Below the pieces are notes generated by a model, which searched no databases, was not told the DNA's origin, and was given only the letters and a program-made list of their open reading frames with translations. Source: Rebecca billardiae RCC1528 (taxonomy: Eukaryota > Haptophyta). From it: DNA of 64,000 nt. Where the stretch lies: positions 1,674,001 to 1,738,000 of the forward strand of contig OZ251232.1 in assembly GCA_965240325.2 (NCBI GenBank), read 5' to 3'. Positions 20,312 to 31,743 of the stretch are shown piece after piece. The position numbers and the translations under genes were made by a program. Positions within the stretch are counted from its first letter, which is position 1. Each line of letters opens with the position of its first letter.

Positions 20312-23112
20312 ATGACAGATTCCCGATCATTAATATCCATAAGGATTCCTCGTGCAAACGTCGCCGAAGCGCGCCTTCGCCGCTCGGTCGACCGCCGCGT
20401 GGACTCCCCGACACCGCGCGTCATGACGTTTCGCACGAAAGGAGCTGTCGTCGGCGAGGAGGTGGTGGAGGTGACCACGGGCTCTTGCAGCCCGGCCGCC
20501 CGTGGCCGCAGGTTATTCCGCCCGTGCTCTCCAGACATTGCGCCGACGTGCACTCGCCGCACGCCCCGCGCATCATCGCGTTTCGCACAACCTGCTCGGC
20601 GGAAGGAGCCGCGCCACTCGGAGGAGGTCGCGCCGTCCGCCCGTACGTTGGGCGAGAAACGCAGCCGATCGAGCAGCCAGGCGATCGTCGTCGATGCGGA
20701 GCGGCTCGCCGCAGTCGCGAAGGAGTCTGCACGCATGGCTGTCTCGTCGTGCGTGCGGCGCACTCCCATTGGTGCCCCACGCTTCGATCCAACCGCCGCT
20801 CGCGAGCCGCGTCACTCTCACGAGGTGACGGCAGAGCGGAGCTCCTCGGCGGCCACCCCACCACCACCCAGCCCCGCGCCATCGCCGCTCGAGCCGAGCC
20901 ACCTAGCGAGCAAGCCAACGATCGCGCTCGAGGTCGAGCGGCCTTCCGCCTCCAGCAACGCGGGCTCCGTCAAGCACGGCCCGCTCGTCGACGCCGAACT
21001 GCTCGCGATGGCTACGGAGCCGCCGGTTGTGCGGATGCTCTCGTCGGTCTCCTCCGGGCAGGCCGAGGTGATCCGCGAGCGGCTCAGGGCGGCGCGCGCG
21101 GCTGGGCGCAACTTCCAGCTGTGCGTGCAGCTGCCACTGATCCTCGCGGCCGTGCTCATCATCGCCGCCGGCGCTTCGCTCCAGCTCACGGCCGCCCTGG
21201 CGACGCACGCGCCGGCAGCCGCGCACGGGATGCTCAGCTCGGCGGGCAACACCGTCAGCGGCGCAGGCGTGTTCTGGCTCCTCAGCTCCGTGCTGCCGGC
21301 GCAGCCGCGGGCGGTCCGGGCCGCCGCGGTGGCCACCGCGCTGGGCAGTGTGGTGTGTGGCGTGGTGACTGCGCGCATGCTGGCGGGCGCCGTCCACGCG
21401 CTCCGCGCCTCGCCGGTGTGTGCCGAGCCGGTCCGTGCGGCCGCGTGCTGGCCGGCGCACCTCCACGTCGCGCTGGTGGCGAGCTGCGCGCTGCAAAGTG
21501 CCGTCGTGGCCATCATCATCGCGCGCGGCCTCATCCGCAGGCTTCCGCCGCGCGCGATGCTCGAAACCGCTTGGACCGCGCTCAGCGTGCAGCTCCTCCT
21601 CAACGTGCGCCGCGCCGCGCGTCCCGCCGCCGTGCGCCGCGCGACCCGGATGCGTGTCGTGCTGCGCGCGGCGCGCGCCGCGCCTCACGCCCCGATCCGG
21701 CCCTGGGCCGATGCGCGCCCGCGCAGGCCTGCCTCGTCGGCGGCGGCACGAGCGTGCGCCTGCTCGCAGCGCTCACGCCGCTGAGCGCGCTGCCCCACTG
21801 GCTGCCCCAGCTGCTCGAGGGCGCCGTCTCGCTGTCGCTCGGCGTGCTCAGCACGAGCAAGCGCTTCCGCGCGCGCGCGCAGTCGTCGCTCGCCGTGCGG
21901 CACGGCTCAACCCGCAGCGCTACGGCGGTCGCCGCGCTGATCGGCGCCATGGACCCGGCGGTGGTGCAGGCGACGGCGCGCGAGCACTTCCGCTGCATCC
22001 GGCTCGACCTGCTCAAGCAGGCAGACCTGCTCGACAACGAGCCCGACCCGGCGCTCTTCGAGCGCTCCAAGCCGGCGCAGGTGGGCGAGGTGGACGCGTT
22101 TGTCAGCCACTCGTGGCACGACGACGCGCGCGACAAGTTCAGCGCGCTGCAGGCGTGGGGCGACGAGTTCCGCGCGGCGCACGGGCGCTGGCCGACCGTG
22201 TGGCTCGACAAGGCGTGCATCGACCAGGCCAACCTGGTCGACGACCTGGTCTGCCTCCCCGTCTTCCTCGCCGCGTGCAACGAGCTGCTCGTGCTCGCGG
22301 GGCCCACGTGGAGCTCGAGGCTCTGGTGCATCGTCGAGCTGCTCTGCTTCGTGCAGATGGGCGGCAGCCGCGAGACCATCAAGGTGCGGAGCACGCTGCG
22401 GGACGACCGTGCGCTCGGCGAGGACGGCGAGCCGCGCGCGTCGCGCCACATGAGTGCGCGCGTGCTCCTCGCCACCGTCGACGTGAGCGCCGCGACCTGC
22501 ACGATCGAGGAGGACAGGCAGCGGCTGCTCGGCGTGTTCGAGACGGCGTTCGGCGGGCTGGGCCCGTGCAACGCGGCGCTGCGCGAGATGCTGCAGCGAA
22601 CTGAGCAGCCGGTCGTGCCGGACGCGTCGTGCTGCCTGCCGGCGTGCCTCGACTCGCTCGTGAACGCCGTGTCGGCGCGGCTCGCGCCCGACCGCGAGTC
22701 ATCCCGCGGCGGGCGCGTGCGCCCGACACAGACGGACGCGAGCGCCGCCGGCGCCAGCGCGAGCTCCTACGAGGAGCCGAGCGAGCGGCTGTGGGGGCCG
22801 CTGCCCCTCGTGCCACCGCGCAGGTCCTTCTCCGAATGCTCGTCGAGCTGGCGCTCGGCAGCCTCGAGCCGCGCCTCGAGCCGGGCTCCGAGCGTCGTTC
22901 TGCTTGGTCCGAGCGCTTCGCACCCGGCGGTCCTCGTCAGCAGCGAGCTCCAGTCGGTGGCGGGCTCCGAGGACCTGAGCGACTGCGACGAGGACCTCGA
23001 CGAATCCCCCGAGCAGACGACTCCGAGGACAGTCGTGGCAACCTCGTGGGGCCCGGAGCACGCTGCCGCAGGCGTCGCCTCATCGGAGTCCGTGCCCGAC
23101 TCGCCCGTCTGA
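20312..23112 (+). CDS. multi-pass membrane protein with C-terminal TIR-like domain
   Basis: Exons 20312-21604 and 21727-23112 join in phase 0 (donor AAC|GTGCGC, acceptor GCGCAG|GCC) to give 892 residues. The ATG at 20423 (855 aa) is an equally good start. The N-terminal 230 residues are Ser/Pro/Arg-rich and contain an internal duplication (EPRHSEEV / EPRHSHEV, and VVDAERLA / LVDAELLA). Four membrane helices follow (about residues 270-425), and perhaps one or two more after the junction. The TIR-like domain (about 553-690) opens VDAFVSHSWHDD, continues VWLDKACIDQ, and has RLWCIVEL at about 629-636. The Glu sits where TIR NADases carry their catalytic residue. A Ser-rich acidic tail ends the protein. 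Enzyme activity and an immune or cell-death role are inferences. Confidence 0.85.
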
Positions 23113-24348
23113 CACGGTTCACTCGGAGTGAGACTCACTGATCAAGACTGACTCAACCCGTCGGCAGCGAGTGCGGAGTGACCGAGTGGCGAGTACTGAT
23201 GCTGACGTGACTCGATAATGTATGACGATATCGTCTGATGATGATCAGACAGACTGACTCGACGGCAGTAACTGGCCAGTCTGAGAGTGCCGACTCAGAT
23301 AGGTGGGCGCTGTCTCAGACTCAGAGCCAAGTCACTCATGCCCTTGCAACGTCTCCGCAACAGTTACAGTGAGTCAGTCGGTACTCTACGAACCGGTCTA
23401 GCTCACTCTGACTCTCAATGAATCCTTGACGACCTTATTATCCGTCGATCCGAACTGACTCTTCGGGGCGCGGGCCGGTACTCGGTAGTCTGTACAGTCG
23501 TAGTCGTGAACTGTCACGTCGATCGCAGATCGAGTACTTCGTCGCGATCAGCCTGCTAAATTAGACAGCTATGTCAGCTAGCTAGTTATAGTACCGCGGG
23601 ATCCGAGTACAGTATTAATACTACCGTACACTTACGACAGCAGTTCGTACGACGTACAATTATGGCGCACGGCCCCCCCCGAAAGGTCTGAGCGTGAGCG
23701 AAAGCCGGGGGGGGGCGGCGCACGTGCTCCGCAAAATCAAAAAGAGGATGCGCGCAGAATTTTGGGGATTTTTGTGGGTGGCCTTCGTACGTATGAGTGG
23801 ATATCGCTGCCGCAATGATTGCGTTTGTAGTAGATGCTAATTTTAACGATAGTAACACTTAGGGGAATGCAGGGCGGAATAGCGCATAACACCAGCCGTG
23901 TGTTGGAACATTCCGTCGTAGTAAGATGCCTGAATTGTAAGAGCCTGAAACAGCTCGCCAACCATAAAAACAAGAGGTTGGGTCGGCTTTGATTCACGCG
24001 CTTCTGAAAAACAGCGTTTTAGATTAGACGCATCCCTCTCCTCTTAAGAGAACTGCGCTTCAAAAACACCGTTTCAACGAAAGACGATCGCCCGCCATTC
24101 AACTGAAACGAGATTCTGCATAAAGCGAACCAAACATTTGGTTCGGTGGCAATCCAATTCTTGTATTTCAGATGAAAGACACAGCCTGAAGGCGAACATT
24201 CTCGCTCTCGACCCATATGATCATTTGTTGATGAGGCCTGAATTCGCTCATCAACAATGATGGCCGGGCCTGAAAACCTAGTGTGCTGAGAATTTCTACC
24301 GCTTCACGTACGACCCTTCTGGATTCTCCTCTATTGACTAATAAGTCA
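23113..24348. other. gene-free region with AT-richer island
   Basis: 23113-23640 is unique non-coding DNA rich in GACT-like short words. From about 23740 to 24345 the composition changes to roughly balanced base use, unlike both neighbouring genes and other spacers. It includes small palindromes such as GAACCAAACATTTGGTTC (24127-24144). Short open frames on the minus strand (24019-24216, 24168-24422) match no family I know. Confidence 0.55.
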
Positions 24349-24420
24349 TATGACCGCGTTCCGCGGTCCTTTTCCGTAGAACGAACGTAGTTCAGGGCCC
24401 GCGGTGGCGGTGCACCCTCC
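24349..24420 (-). repeat. dispersed repeat B, inverted copy
   Basis: This is the reverse complement of 18904-18968 with two base changes and a short insertion that duplicates GCGGTG. It keeps the GACCGCG/CGCGGTC hairpin. Confidence 0.9.
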
Positions 24421-25632
24421 ATCGCAGTCGTCTATTGACAGACCCGGAGTTGCATGCCCGTACAACTAGACTCCAGCGGCGCGCCGCCGCCCGCCGCGCC
24501 GGGCGCGGGCCCATCGCACTTCGCAGCCGCCGGCGCGGCGCCGATTGTGTACAGGCGGATGCGACGAGGCGTGATCGACGCATGAGCGCGACTCCACGTG
24601 CACGCCAGGCCACGCGAAGCTGACAGCCAGGGAGCACGGTGCGGGGCCGCGGATTCGTTCGGGCCGCTGCTGCTGACTGACCGCTGTGGCGCTGTCCCGC
24701 GGGTCACACCGCGCACCGGCAGCGCCAGGATAGTAGATGATTTGCACTGGTCCGAGTAGGGTTCGACCAGCGCCTGCGCGACGGCCGACAGGCGGGCGCG
24801 AGGCGTGATCGACGCATGAGCGCAACTCTACGTGCACGCCAGGCCACGCGGAGCTGACAGCCCGAGGGAGCGCGGTGCCGAGGTCGGAGGTGCGAGCGGG
24901 CACCAGTGTCCAGTCACGGATCGTTCGCGCACGCCGCGCGTGCACGGGCTGACACACCTCGATCAGGCTCGGCACGCGTTGCAGAGGCACAGCCAGCTCT
25001 GGGGACGTCACGCACCACCGTCGCCCGCGCAGCTCGTCCTCCTCGTAGAGTACCGTTCAGTTCCGAGGCGTAGCCCTCGCTCAGAGTCGACCGTCGACGA
25101 TGGACTCGGATCGTCGGCGCTCCCCGGAAAGGCATGGCAAGGGCGGCGCGTGGTGAAGTCGAAGACTCAGAGATCGATCAGTCCGGCATCAGGCGCCGCT
25201 GCCCCCGAGCTTGCGAGAGCCCGAATACAGGGCGGCTGCCGCGGCGCGGCCGCCGGGCGCCCCGGCGACCGGGCGCGCGGCCGCGCGCAGGCATCGACAC
25301 GGGGCGGCGGGGGCGCGCGGAGTGAGCGGGGGCACGAACGCGATGTCGACGGCAGTCGGGACCCGCCGCAGCCGCGCGCTCCAGGCGCCACTCGCCGCGC
25401 GCACCTGCCCATCGCCGTCCTCACCCGTCGGTCGCTCGTGGCTGGCGCCTCCTGAGCTCCTGTCGCCGCAGCCGCGGCGTACAAACGGGCACACGCCGCG
25501 CGCCGCGCCCCCGCTCCGGCTCCGACTATACGGATAGCTGCGGCGGGTATTTTCAATCTCTCGCACTATTGCAGTTGGTTGGACGATTATGTCAACGGTC
25601 GTTCTTGGCATCTTGCAGCGGCGAGGCCATAT
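24421..25632. other. GC-rich spacer between repeats B' and A'
   Basis: No gene is supported. A sequence around 24560-24625 (CGAGGCGTGATCGACGCATG followed by AGCGCGACTCCACGTGCACG) recurs nearly unchanged at 24797-24860, giving a ~70-bp direct duplication about 240 bp apart. The rest shows no clear structure. Confidence 0.5.
24558..24865. repeat. ~70-bp direct repeat pair
   Basis: The segments at about 24558-24628 and 24797-24865 share GCGTGATCGACGCATGAGCG and then ACTC(C/T)ACGTGCACGCCAGG in the same orientation, with a few mismatches. Confidence 0.75.
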
Positions 25633-25924
25633 TATTTTACTATGGTCACACTACATTAAGGAGAGTCTACCCACAATTACCCTGCCTCGCACAGTTGGGC
25701 GTGGGTTTCGTTGATTCCTCTGTTCACTATTCAAGACGGCGGACGCGCCCTTTTTCGACGAGGATGCACCTGTAAGGGAGTCTCAAAATTCGAAACTCGG
25801 TCTCCTCCAGCCCTGAAAATCGTCCCCCGTCCCTTTTTTCTTTGATCAAAGATCTTTTTGAAACGTGGTTCGGGCCCGCTGGTGCGGGCTCCACGCTGCG
25901 CGCTCCGCCCTGCACCGCGGGCCA
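25633..25924 (-). repeat. dispersed repeat A, inverted copy
   Basis: Read on the minus strand, this matches 17691-17970 over its whole length: the GGCCCGCGGTGCAGGGCGGA start, the CTTTGATCAAAG palindrome, the GGGCTGGAGGAGACCGAGTT block and the end at TGACCATAGTAAA. Scattered substitutions and short indels mark it as an older copy. Confidence 0.9.
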
Positions 25925-26207
25925 AGAGTTCTCTACTTCTCTGAAAAGGGTGTACATACGCGGGCAGGCGCACGGTCGGACTCGGCAGTTGGCTTGCGTA
26001 GACACCGCCGGCACCCGCGTGTCGCGGCGAGAAAGAAGCGGGTGCCGCCGCCGCGCGCCCGCCTCGCGGCGCCCAGGGCGCCCCCGGTACGCGCGGACAT
26101 CGGCTTGCCGAGGCGGCCCGTGGACGCTCACCGCGCGTCCCTTCTCTCCTGGCCCGGCACCGTCTCCGCCCGCCTCGCCGCGCTCGCGCGCGCAGGCTGC
26201 GCTAGGC

Positions 26208-27347
26208 ATGGACGACGCCCGGGCGGGCGACGGCGACGCCTCGCTGCCGCCCGATCCGCCGCGGTCGCGGCCGCCGCCCGAGCCGAGAGAAGGCGCTGGC
26301 GGGTTCGATGACGCACTCGCATCCGTCGCGCTCGACGCGGACGTCGACTTTGCCGCGATGGGCGCCGTCCTGGACGCGCCGCTGGCGGCGCGCGGCATCG
26401 GCGGCGCGATGGCGGCGCCGATGCGAGACGGCGGCTGTGCGGCCGGAGGACGACGTGGCGGCGACATTCGAATTTGATCATGGACTGTACATCATGGACT
26501 GCACGCTATGCCGAACGGGCGCGCACGAGCGGCGACAAAAAGCTGCACCTGCGCACAGACGAGGGCGGGAGCGCGCGCGCGCACGCGCGCGTGCCGATGG
26601 AGTACGACGACCCGTCCTTCACGAAGCCGGCGACGCGGCGGAGGGTGTGGTTCGCGGCGGTCGCGCCGCTCGTGTCCGAGATGCAACAGTTGTGCGTCAC
26701 CGCGAAGCTCAAGCTGCTGCGGCTTTCCAAGCACGCCTACTGGTGGGGCGGCGCCGGCCAGCAGACGCTTGTCGACGAGCTCGAGCTGCGATCGGCGTGG
26801 CATCTCGGCACGCGGCGCGTCGAACTGGACGCGGGCGCGCTGGCGACGTTAGTGCTGCCGCTTCCGCTGTGCGCGCCATGTGGCGCAGATCAAGGTGACG
26901 GGCGCAGCCGACGCGGCCGCGGCCGCGAGGACGCTGACCGCGCAGGACGTCGCGGTGACCGACTTCATGGGCGTGCACGCGGCCGACTTCCACATGCCGT
27001 GCGACGCCTTCGTGAGCCGCGTGCTGCCGGTGTCGGTGAGCCGGGCGGCGGAGATACGGCGGCGCATCGCCGTTTCGCCCACCATCAGCAAGGCGGGCCC
27101 CCGCATCCACAAGCGCGCGTGGCCAAGCATCGAGCACCGACGCCGCGCGCAGGCGCGCGCAGCTGAAGCGCGCGCTCGCTCACCTCACGAGCCCGAGCCC
27201 GTCGGGCAGCCACCTCACCGTATGACCGTAAAGCTCGGCATCAACACGGTGGCGAACCAGCTCGTCAAGCACCTGCGCGCGATGCCCAGGGCCGTGCGCC
27301 CTCAACTTCGTTGTTTACTACCCGAAGATCGGCGTAGCCGATCATGA
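26208..27347 (+). pseudogene. probable broken gene of unknown function
   Basis: Three codon-biased frames follow each other on the plus strand with shifts between them. The first is 26208-26475, starting MDDARAGDGD. The second is about 26474-26880, including VTAKLKLLRLSKHAYWWGGA. The third is about 26880-27347, including QDVAVTDFMGVHAADFHMPC. No GT-AG pair at the shifts gives a clean join. The pattern fits a frameshifted former gene, though an intron-containing real gene or sequencing indels cannot be excluded. No family is recognised. Confidence 0.35.
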
Positions 27348-27804
27348 TACAGTTTATTTGTTTTAACGTCAACGTGCGTAAGGCTCACGGTGGCAGGTTG
27401 CCGCGCCATCCTGATCCTTCATCGCACGCTCTCCGAAGAGAGTCTGAGAGACCTGGTAGTACTCACGTACTCCGGGCTTGTTTTACCGGACGATCGGCGA
27501 CGTACTATTATTAAATATACTTGTTTTATTAACTTATAATATATATATATATTATAAAAATTATAGCTAAGAAACCTAAGTACACGATGTCGACGGTCGT
27601 AGTCATCGATCGTCAGCAGCATGATTCGTCGTCACCAGAGTCATGATGATCATCAGCGGCGTCGCGCTGCTGTTCTTGTTACGTCGTGTCTCGCGACCGT
27701 TGTCATCGGCTCGGCGGCGTGCAACACGGTGCAACTTGCAAGCCAGCACGGTCTAGACTCTTCGATGGCGGACAGCCGCGGCCCATGGTCGACGACGTCC
27801 AGCG
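27348..27804. other. intergenic region
   Basis: About 460 bp without a supported gene. A TA-rich stretch lies at about 27510-27560. Confidence 0.5.
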
Positions 27805-28242
27805 TCACCAGCGAAACGTATCGAGGAGGTCATCTTCGGCCGAGCCACCACGCGACGCCGTCGCCACAGGCGCGCGCTCGCGCGCGGGCGGCAGCGCGCG
27901 CGGGCGACGGACAGGCTTACGCCCCCTCCGCCGCGCGTCCGCGTAGCGCTTGGCCTCGATCACTGGGGCGTTGACGTGCGACCCGACGATCCCCGCAAAC
28001 GCGAGGAAGATCGCGTTGAGGTAGCCCTGTGCATGTGCCTCACGAGCGGCCTCCAGAGCTGCCGGGTCGCTCAGGTCAGCGACCATCGCAACAGTCGGCG
28101 CCATGCTCGCACGGCTTGCGGGCGCGGCCCAGGCCGCCCGAGCCGCGCCGCGAGGTGCAGCGGGCTGCCATGCAGCGCAGCGTGACGCAGAGCCCAGCAC
28201 CACCAGCGCGACGGCGACAGGCCACGACGCGAGCTTCACCAT
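27805..28242 (-). CDS. small protein with plastid-type presequence, unknown function
   Basis: The 145-aa protein begins with a signal peptide (about residues 4-24, ending RCAAW, an aromatic residue near the cleavage site). An Ala/Arg/Ser-rich transit-like stretch without acidic residues follows (about 25-55). The mature part has one hydrophobic helix (QGYLNAIFLAFAGIVGSHV, about 72-90) and a very basic segment (about 100-125) before an acidic end. This fits import into a secondary plastid and one membrane span. I do not recognise the family. Its start faces that of the PPR gene 132 bp away. Confidence 0.65.
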   Translation of the reverse strand: MVKLASWPVAVALVVLGSASRCAAWQPAAPRGAARAAWAAPASRASMAPTVAMVADLSDPAALEAAREAHAQGYLNAIFLAFAGIVGSHVNAPVIEAKRYADARRRGRKPVRRPRALPPARERAPVATASRGGSAEDDLLDTFRW

Positions 28243-28374
28243 CCCCTTGCGCGGTCGAACGCGACCGTCCAGGCCTCGTGGCGTCGTTCGTCTCGACTCC
28301 CGAGCGGGCGCACCGCGAGTGCCGCGGCTGACGTGCGCACGTGGATGGCTCCGCAGCCGGGGACGGCTGCCGCG
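28243..28374. promoter_or_regulatory. shared upstream region of two divergent genes
   Basis: Only 132 bp separate the start of the small plastid-type protein (-) from the chosen start of the PPR protein (+), so both promoters must overlap here or within the genes. No TATA-like element is visible. Confidence 0.45.
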
Positions 28375-31264
28375 ATGGCGGTCGAATCCGTGATGAGAAG
28401 GGTGCTCGCCGTCCAGCTACTCGCCGTCGGCTGCGCATACACATGGACGCCCGCGCGCGTGAGCGGGACGGCGCGCGTGGCGGTGCGGGCTCCTCCCACC
28501 AGCCTGCCGCGCGCGCGCTCGCTGCGCTGTGCCGCCGTGCGCGACGACGACTTGGCGGAGAGCACGGGCGGCGGCGCGGCGCGCGATGCCGACTCGAGCG
28601 GATCTGCTGACGTGCCGACGCTCGCGGGCGGCAGCGTGGACGACGCGATGCACGACGCTTTTGGTGATCCTGCCGTACCCGCCGGCCCCGTCCCCACCCC
28701 CGAAGCCGACCTGGGTGTCGTGCATGACGAGCTGCGCGCGCACCTGCACGCGCGCAACCCAAGCAAGGCGCTGCGCGTGCTCAAGGGCCTGAAGCGCCGC
28801 GGCATCACCGCCGACCGCCGCGCGTACGTGCTCGGGCTGGTCGCGTGCGACCGGCTCGGCGCGTGGGAGGTCGCCGCCGAGCTCCTCAACGAGGCCGAGG
28901 CGAACGGCGTGCCGCCGTCGGAGCGCATGTACATGCAAGCGCTGCAGACGAGCGCGGCCGCCGACCGCTGGCAGGAGTCCATCGCGCTGCTCGCGCGGCT
29001 GCGCGACTCGCGCGACATCAACGCGTACCCGTACGCGCTCGCCATCTCCGCGTGCGGCCGCGCGGGCCAGTGGCAGCACGCGCTCTCACTCCACGCCTCG
29101 ATGGTGGAGGCGGGCGTCGCGCCCACCACTAAATCCTACGCGGCACTCCTCGGCGCGTGCGGCCGCGCCGAGGACGAGGCCATCAAGGTGGATCGCGTGC
29201 TCGAGCTCGCGGACGAGATGCGCGAGGAGCACGGCCTCGCGTTCGACTCGTGGTGCGCCATGTCCGTGCTCCGCTCCCTCGGCGCGCGGCGGGACTGGCG
29301 CTCGGCCCTCGCGCTGATCGACGAGCTCCGGGCACAGGACGGCGCGGCCGCCGAGGCGCGGCGCGGCGCGGACGACACCGGCTGGGGCGACGAGGGCGAG
29401 GGCGAGGGCGAGGGCTTCGATGACGGCGGCGCGGTGCGCGGCGTGTTCGACGAGGAGGCGGCGGCGGAGAGCGGCGGCGGGGCCCCGCCGGAGGGCACCT
29501 CCGCGCCACCGACGCCGACGCCCGTGTCGGAGGCCGAGGCGGCAGCGGAAGAGTCACGCGCGCGCGTGCTCGCAGCCATGGCTGCTGAGATGGGCGAGGG
29601 TGCGCCGCCGCCCGCCGCGGCGGCGGGGGGCGGAGCGGAGGGCCGGTCGACCGGGCGCGAGGCGGCGCGCACGCGGGATGGCGCGCCCGAGACCGACCTT
29701 GACGCCGACGACGATGAGCACGCCGCCGACGGCGCCGACGGCGCCGAGCGCGCGCCGCGCGCGGCCGAGGCCGGCGGCCGAGCGGCCGAGCGGTCGTCGC
29801 CGCCGACTGAGCGGCCGTCGCCGCCGGCTGAGACCGCGCTGAACGGCCTCGTGTACACCGCGGCGATGGGCGTGTGCGCCAAGGCGGGCCGCGTGCGCGA
29901 GGCGGAGAAGCTGCTGCGCACGATGCGCAAGGACGGCCTGCGCCCCACGCGCGTCACCTACGCCACGTTGATCCACGCGTGCGCGGGCGCGGCCGAATGG
30001 CGCAAGGCCCTGACAGTCCTGGAGGAGATGTCGGCGATGGGCCCGGACTCGGAGCCGAATCTGCATGCCTACGGCGGCGCGCTGCGCGCGTGCGCCAAGG
30101 CGCGAGAGTACAAGGCGCGCGCCTGGCGGCGCGCCCGCCCCGCGCGCGCCGCGCGCCCGCCGAGCAGCTGAGCAGTCGCGCAGTCGCCAGGCGCGCCCGC
30201 GCGCTCAGGGTGCGCGCTCCCAAGTCTCAGCCTGCGCCCGCGCCCCCCCGCCTGCGCGCGGCACGCGACGGCGCCGCGCGCGCGCGCGAGCAGGAGGTGC
30301 TGCGGCTGTTCGGCCGCATCAAGGCGCGGGGGCTCACGCCCAATGCGTTCTGCTACCACCAAGCCATCCTCGCGTGTGAGCACGCCGGCTCCGTGCGACA
30401 GGCGCTCGGCCTGCTGGAGGAGATGGAGGCGGCGGGCGTGAGTGCCAACATCTACACGTACACGGCAGCGGTGCAGGTGCCGCAGCGCGCGCGCGACGCG
30501 CGACGCGCGTCGGGGCTTGGGAAGATGCGGAGTAAGAGCCGGGCCGAGGGAATTGGCGCGTCCGGCGCGCGCGTCAGCGCGCAGCCCGCCCGCACGCATC
30601 TGCGGACGCGCGCGCAGCCCACCCGCGCGCATCTGCAGCCGAGCGCGAATCGCCCGAGAGACAACACACGTCGCGGCCGACCGCCGCGCCGCGCCCGCCC
30701 CCGCGCGGCCGGCCGCAGGTGTGCGCCACCAAGGGCGCGTTCAGGCGCGCGCTCGAGCTCGTGGATACCATGTGCGCCAAGGGGCCCAAGCCGACCACGG
30801 TGACCTTCAACGTGCTGCTCCGCGGCGCGATCGCCGCCGACCAGCTCGACACCGCCTCCAAGGTGCTCCAGTCCATGCCGAAGCTCGGTGCGCGCGCGCG
30901 CGGCGCGCGGCGCGCGCCGCTGTGCGCGGCGCCGTCGCCGAGCCGCGCGCACGCGCGCGCTCGCCTCGGCCCGCTGCCCCACGCAGGCGCCCAGCCCGAC
31001 GCGTACTCCTACTCGATGGTGATCAACGGCTACGCCAAGATTGGCGAGGTCGACGAGGCGCTGGGCTGGCTCAAGAAGATGCCCAAGCAGCTGCTGAGCA
31101 ACATGACCTACCACGGCGCCATCGCCGCGCTGTGCGACGCCGGCCTGACGCAGGACGCGCTCTCGCTGCTCGACCTGATGCGCAAGCAGGGCCTCGAGCC
31201 CGCGCCCAAGACGATGCAGCTGCTGCTCGACCAGTACGGCGCGGCGGGCGCGCTGGCGGACTGA
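28375..31264 (+). CDS. pentatricopeptide-repeat protein, probably organelle-targeted (four exons)
   Basis: Exons 28375-30114, 30294-30476, 30719-30887 and 30987-31264 give 789 residues. The N-terminus has a signal-like helix (RVLAVQLLAVGCAYTW) followed by an Arg/Ser/Thr-rich stretch, suggesting plastid import. PPR units of 35 residues run from about 120 to 330 and again from about 485 to the end (for example GLRPTRVTYATLIHACAGAA). PPR proteins bind organellar RNA and act in its processing, editing or translation. A low-complexity acidic/Ala/Pro insert of about 150 residues (about 335-485) splits the array. Intron 1 has a GC donor (AAG|GCGCGC). Intron 2 uses GTGCCG. Intron 3 (99 bp) uses GTGCGC and has no in-frame stop. 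Repeat register continues across each junction, which supports the joins. Confidence 0.9.
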
Positions 31265-31375
31265 TCGTCACCGCGGGGATGACACTGCTGAATGAACAGT
31301 GCATGGCCATACTGATGGGCCGAGCAGCGTTTCGGCTCGGCGCGCGGAGTCTCAGTCAGCTCATGTGCAGTAGTA

Positions 31376-31376
<1 letters not shown>

Positions 31377-31414
<38 letters not shown>
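31377..31414. repeat. (AAT)n microsatellite
   Basis: About twelve uninterrupted AAT units lie just downstream of the PPR gene. Confidence 0.9.
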
Positions 31415-31741
31415 TATTGATGACGATATTATGATGACGATGAGTCATCATCATCGTTATTTATGGCGGCATCGTCATATCATTTCCCTCGCAGCAGGGC
31501 GGACCAACTACTGGTAACAGTGTCGTCCGTACTGACTACTGTCATAGCAGTAGTCTGTAGCATAACGGCGCAGTGAAGTCCGGTTGTACCTGAGAGTGAG
31601 ATGCTGATGAGATCGCAGATGGCGGCGGTAGCAGCAGGCTAGTTACGTCGTATGTAGACTACCTACCCGGACCGCGCGGGCGCGCTCCACCGCCGGCGAA
31701 CACCCGAGCGAATAAAACGGGCCGACTTACATACACACACA

Positions 31742-31743
<2 letters not shown>

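Noticed and set aside
17691-25924. Reading repeats A, B, B' and A' as one intact transposon with long terminal inverted repeats
   Set aside because: The sequence between A and B does not match that between B' and A', the divergence of A and B copies differs, and no transposase or target duplication was seen.
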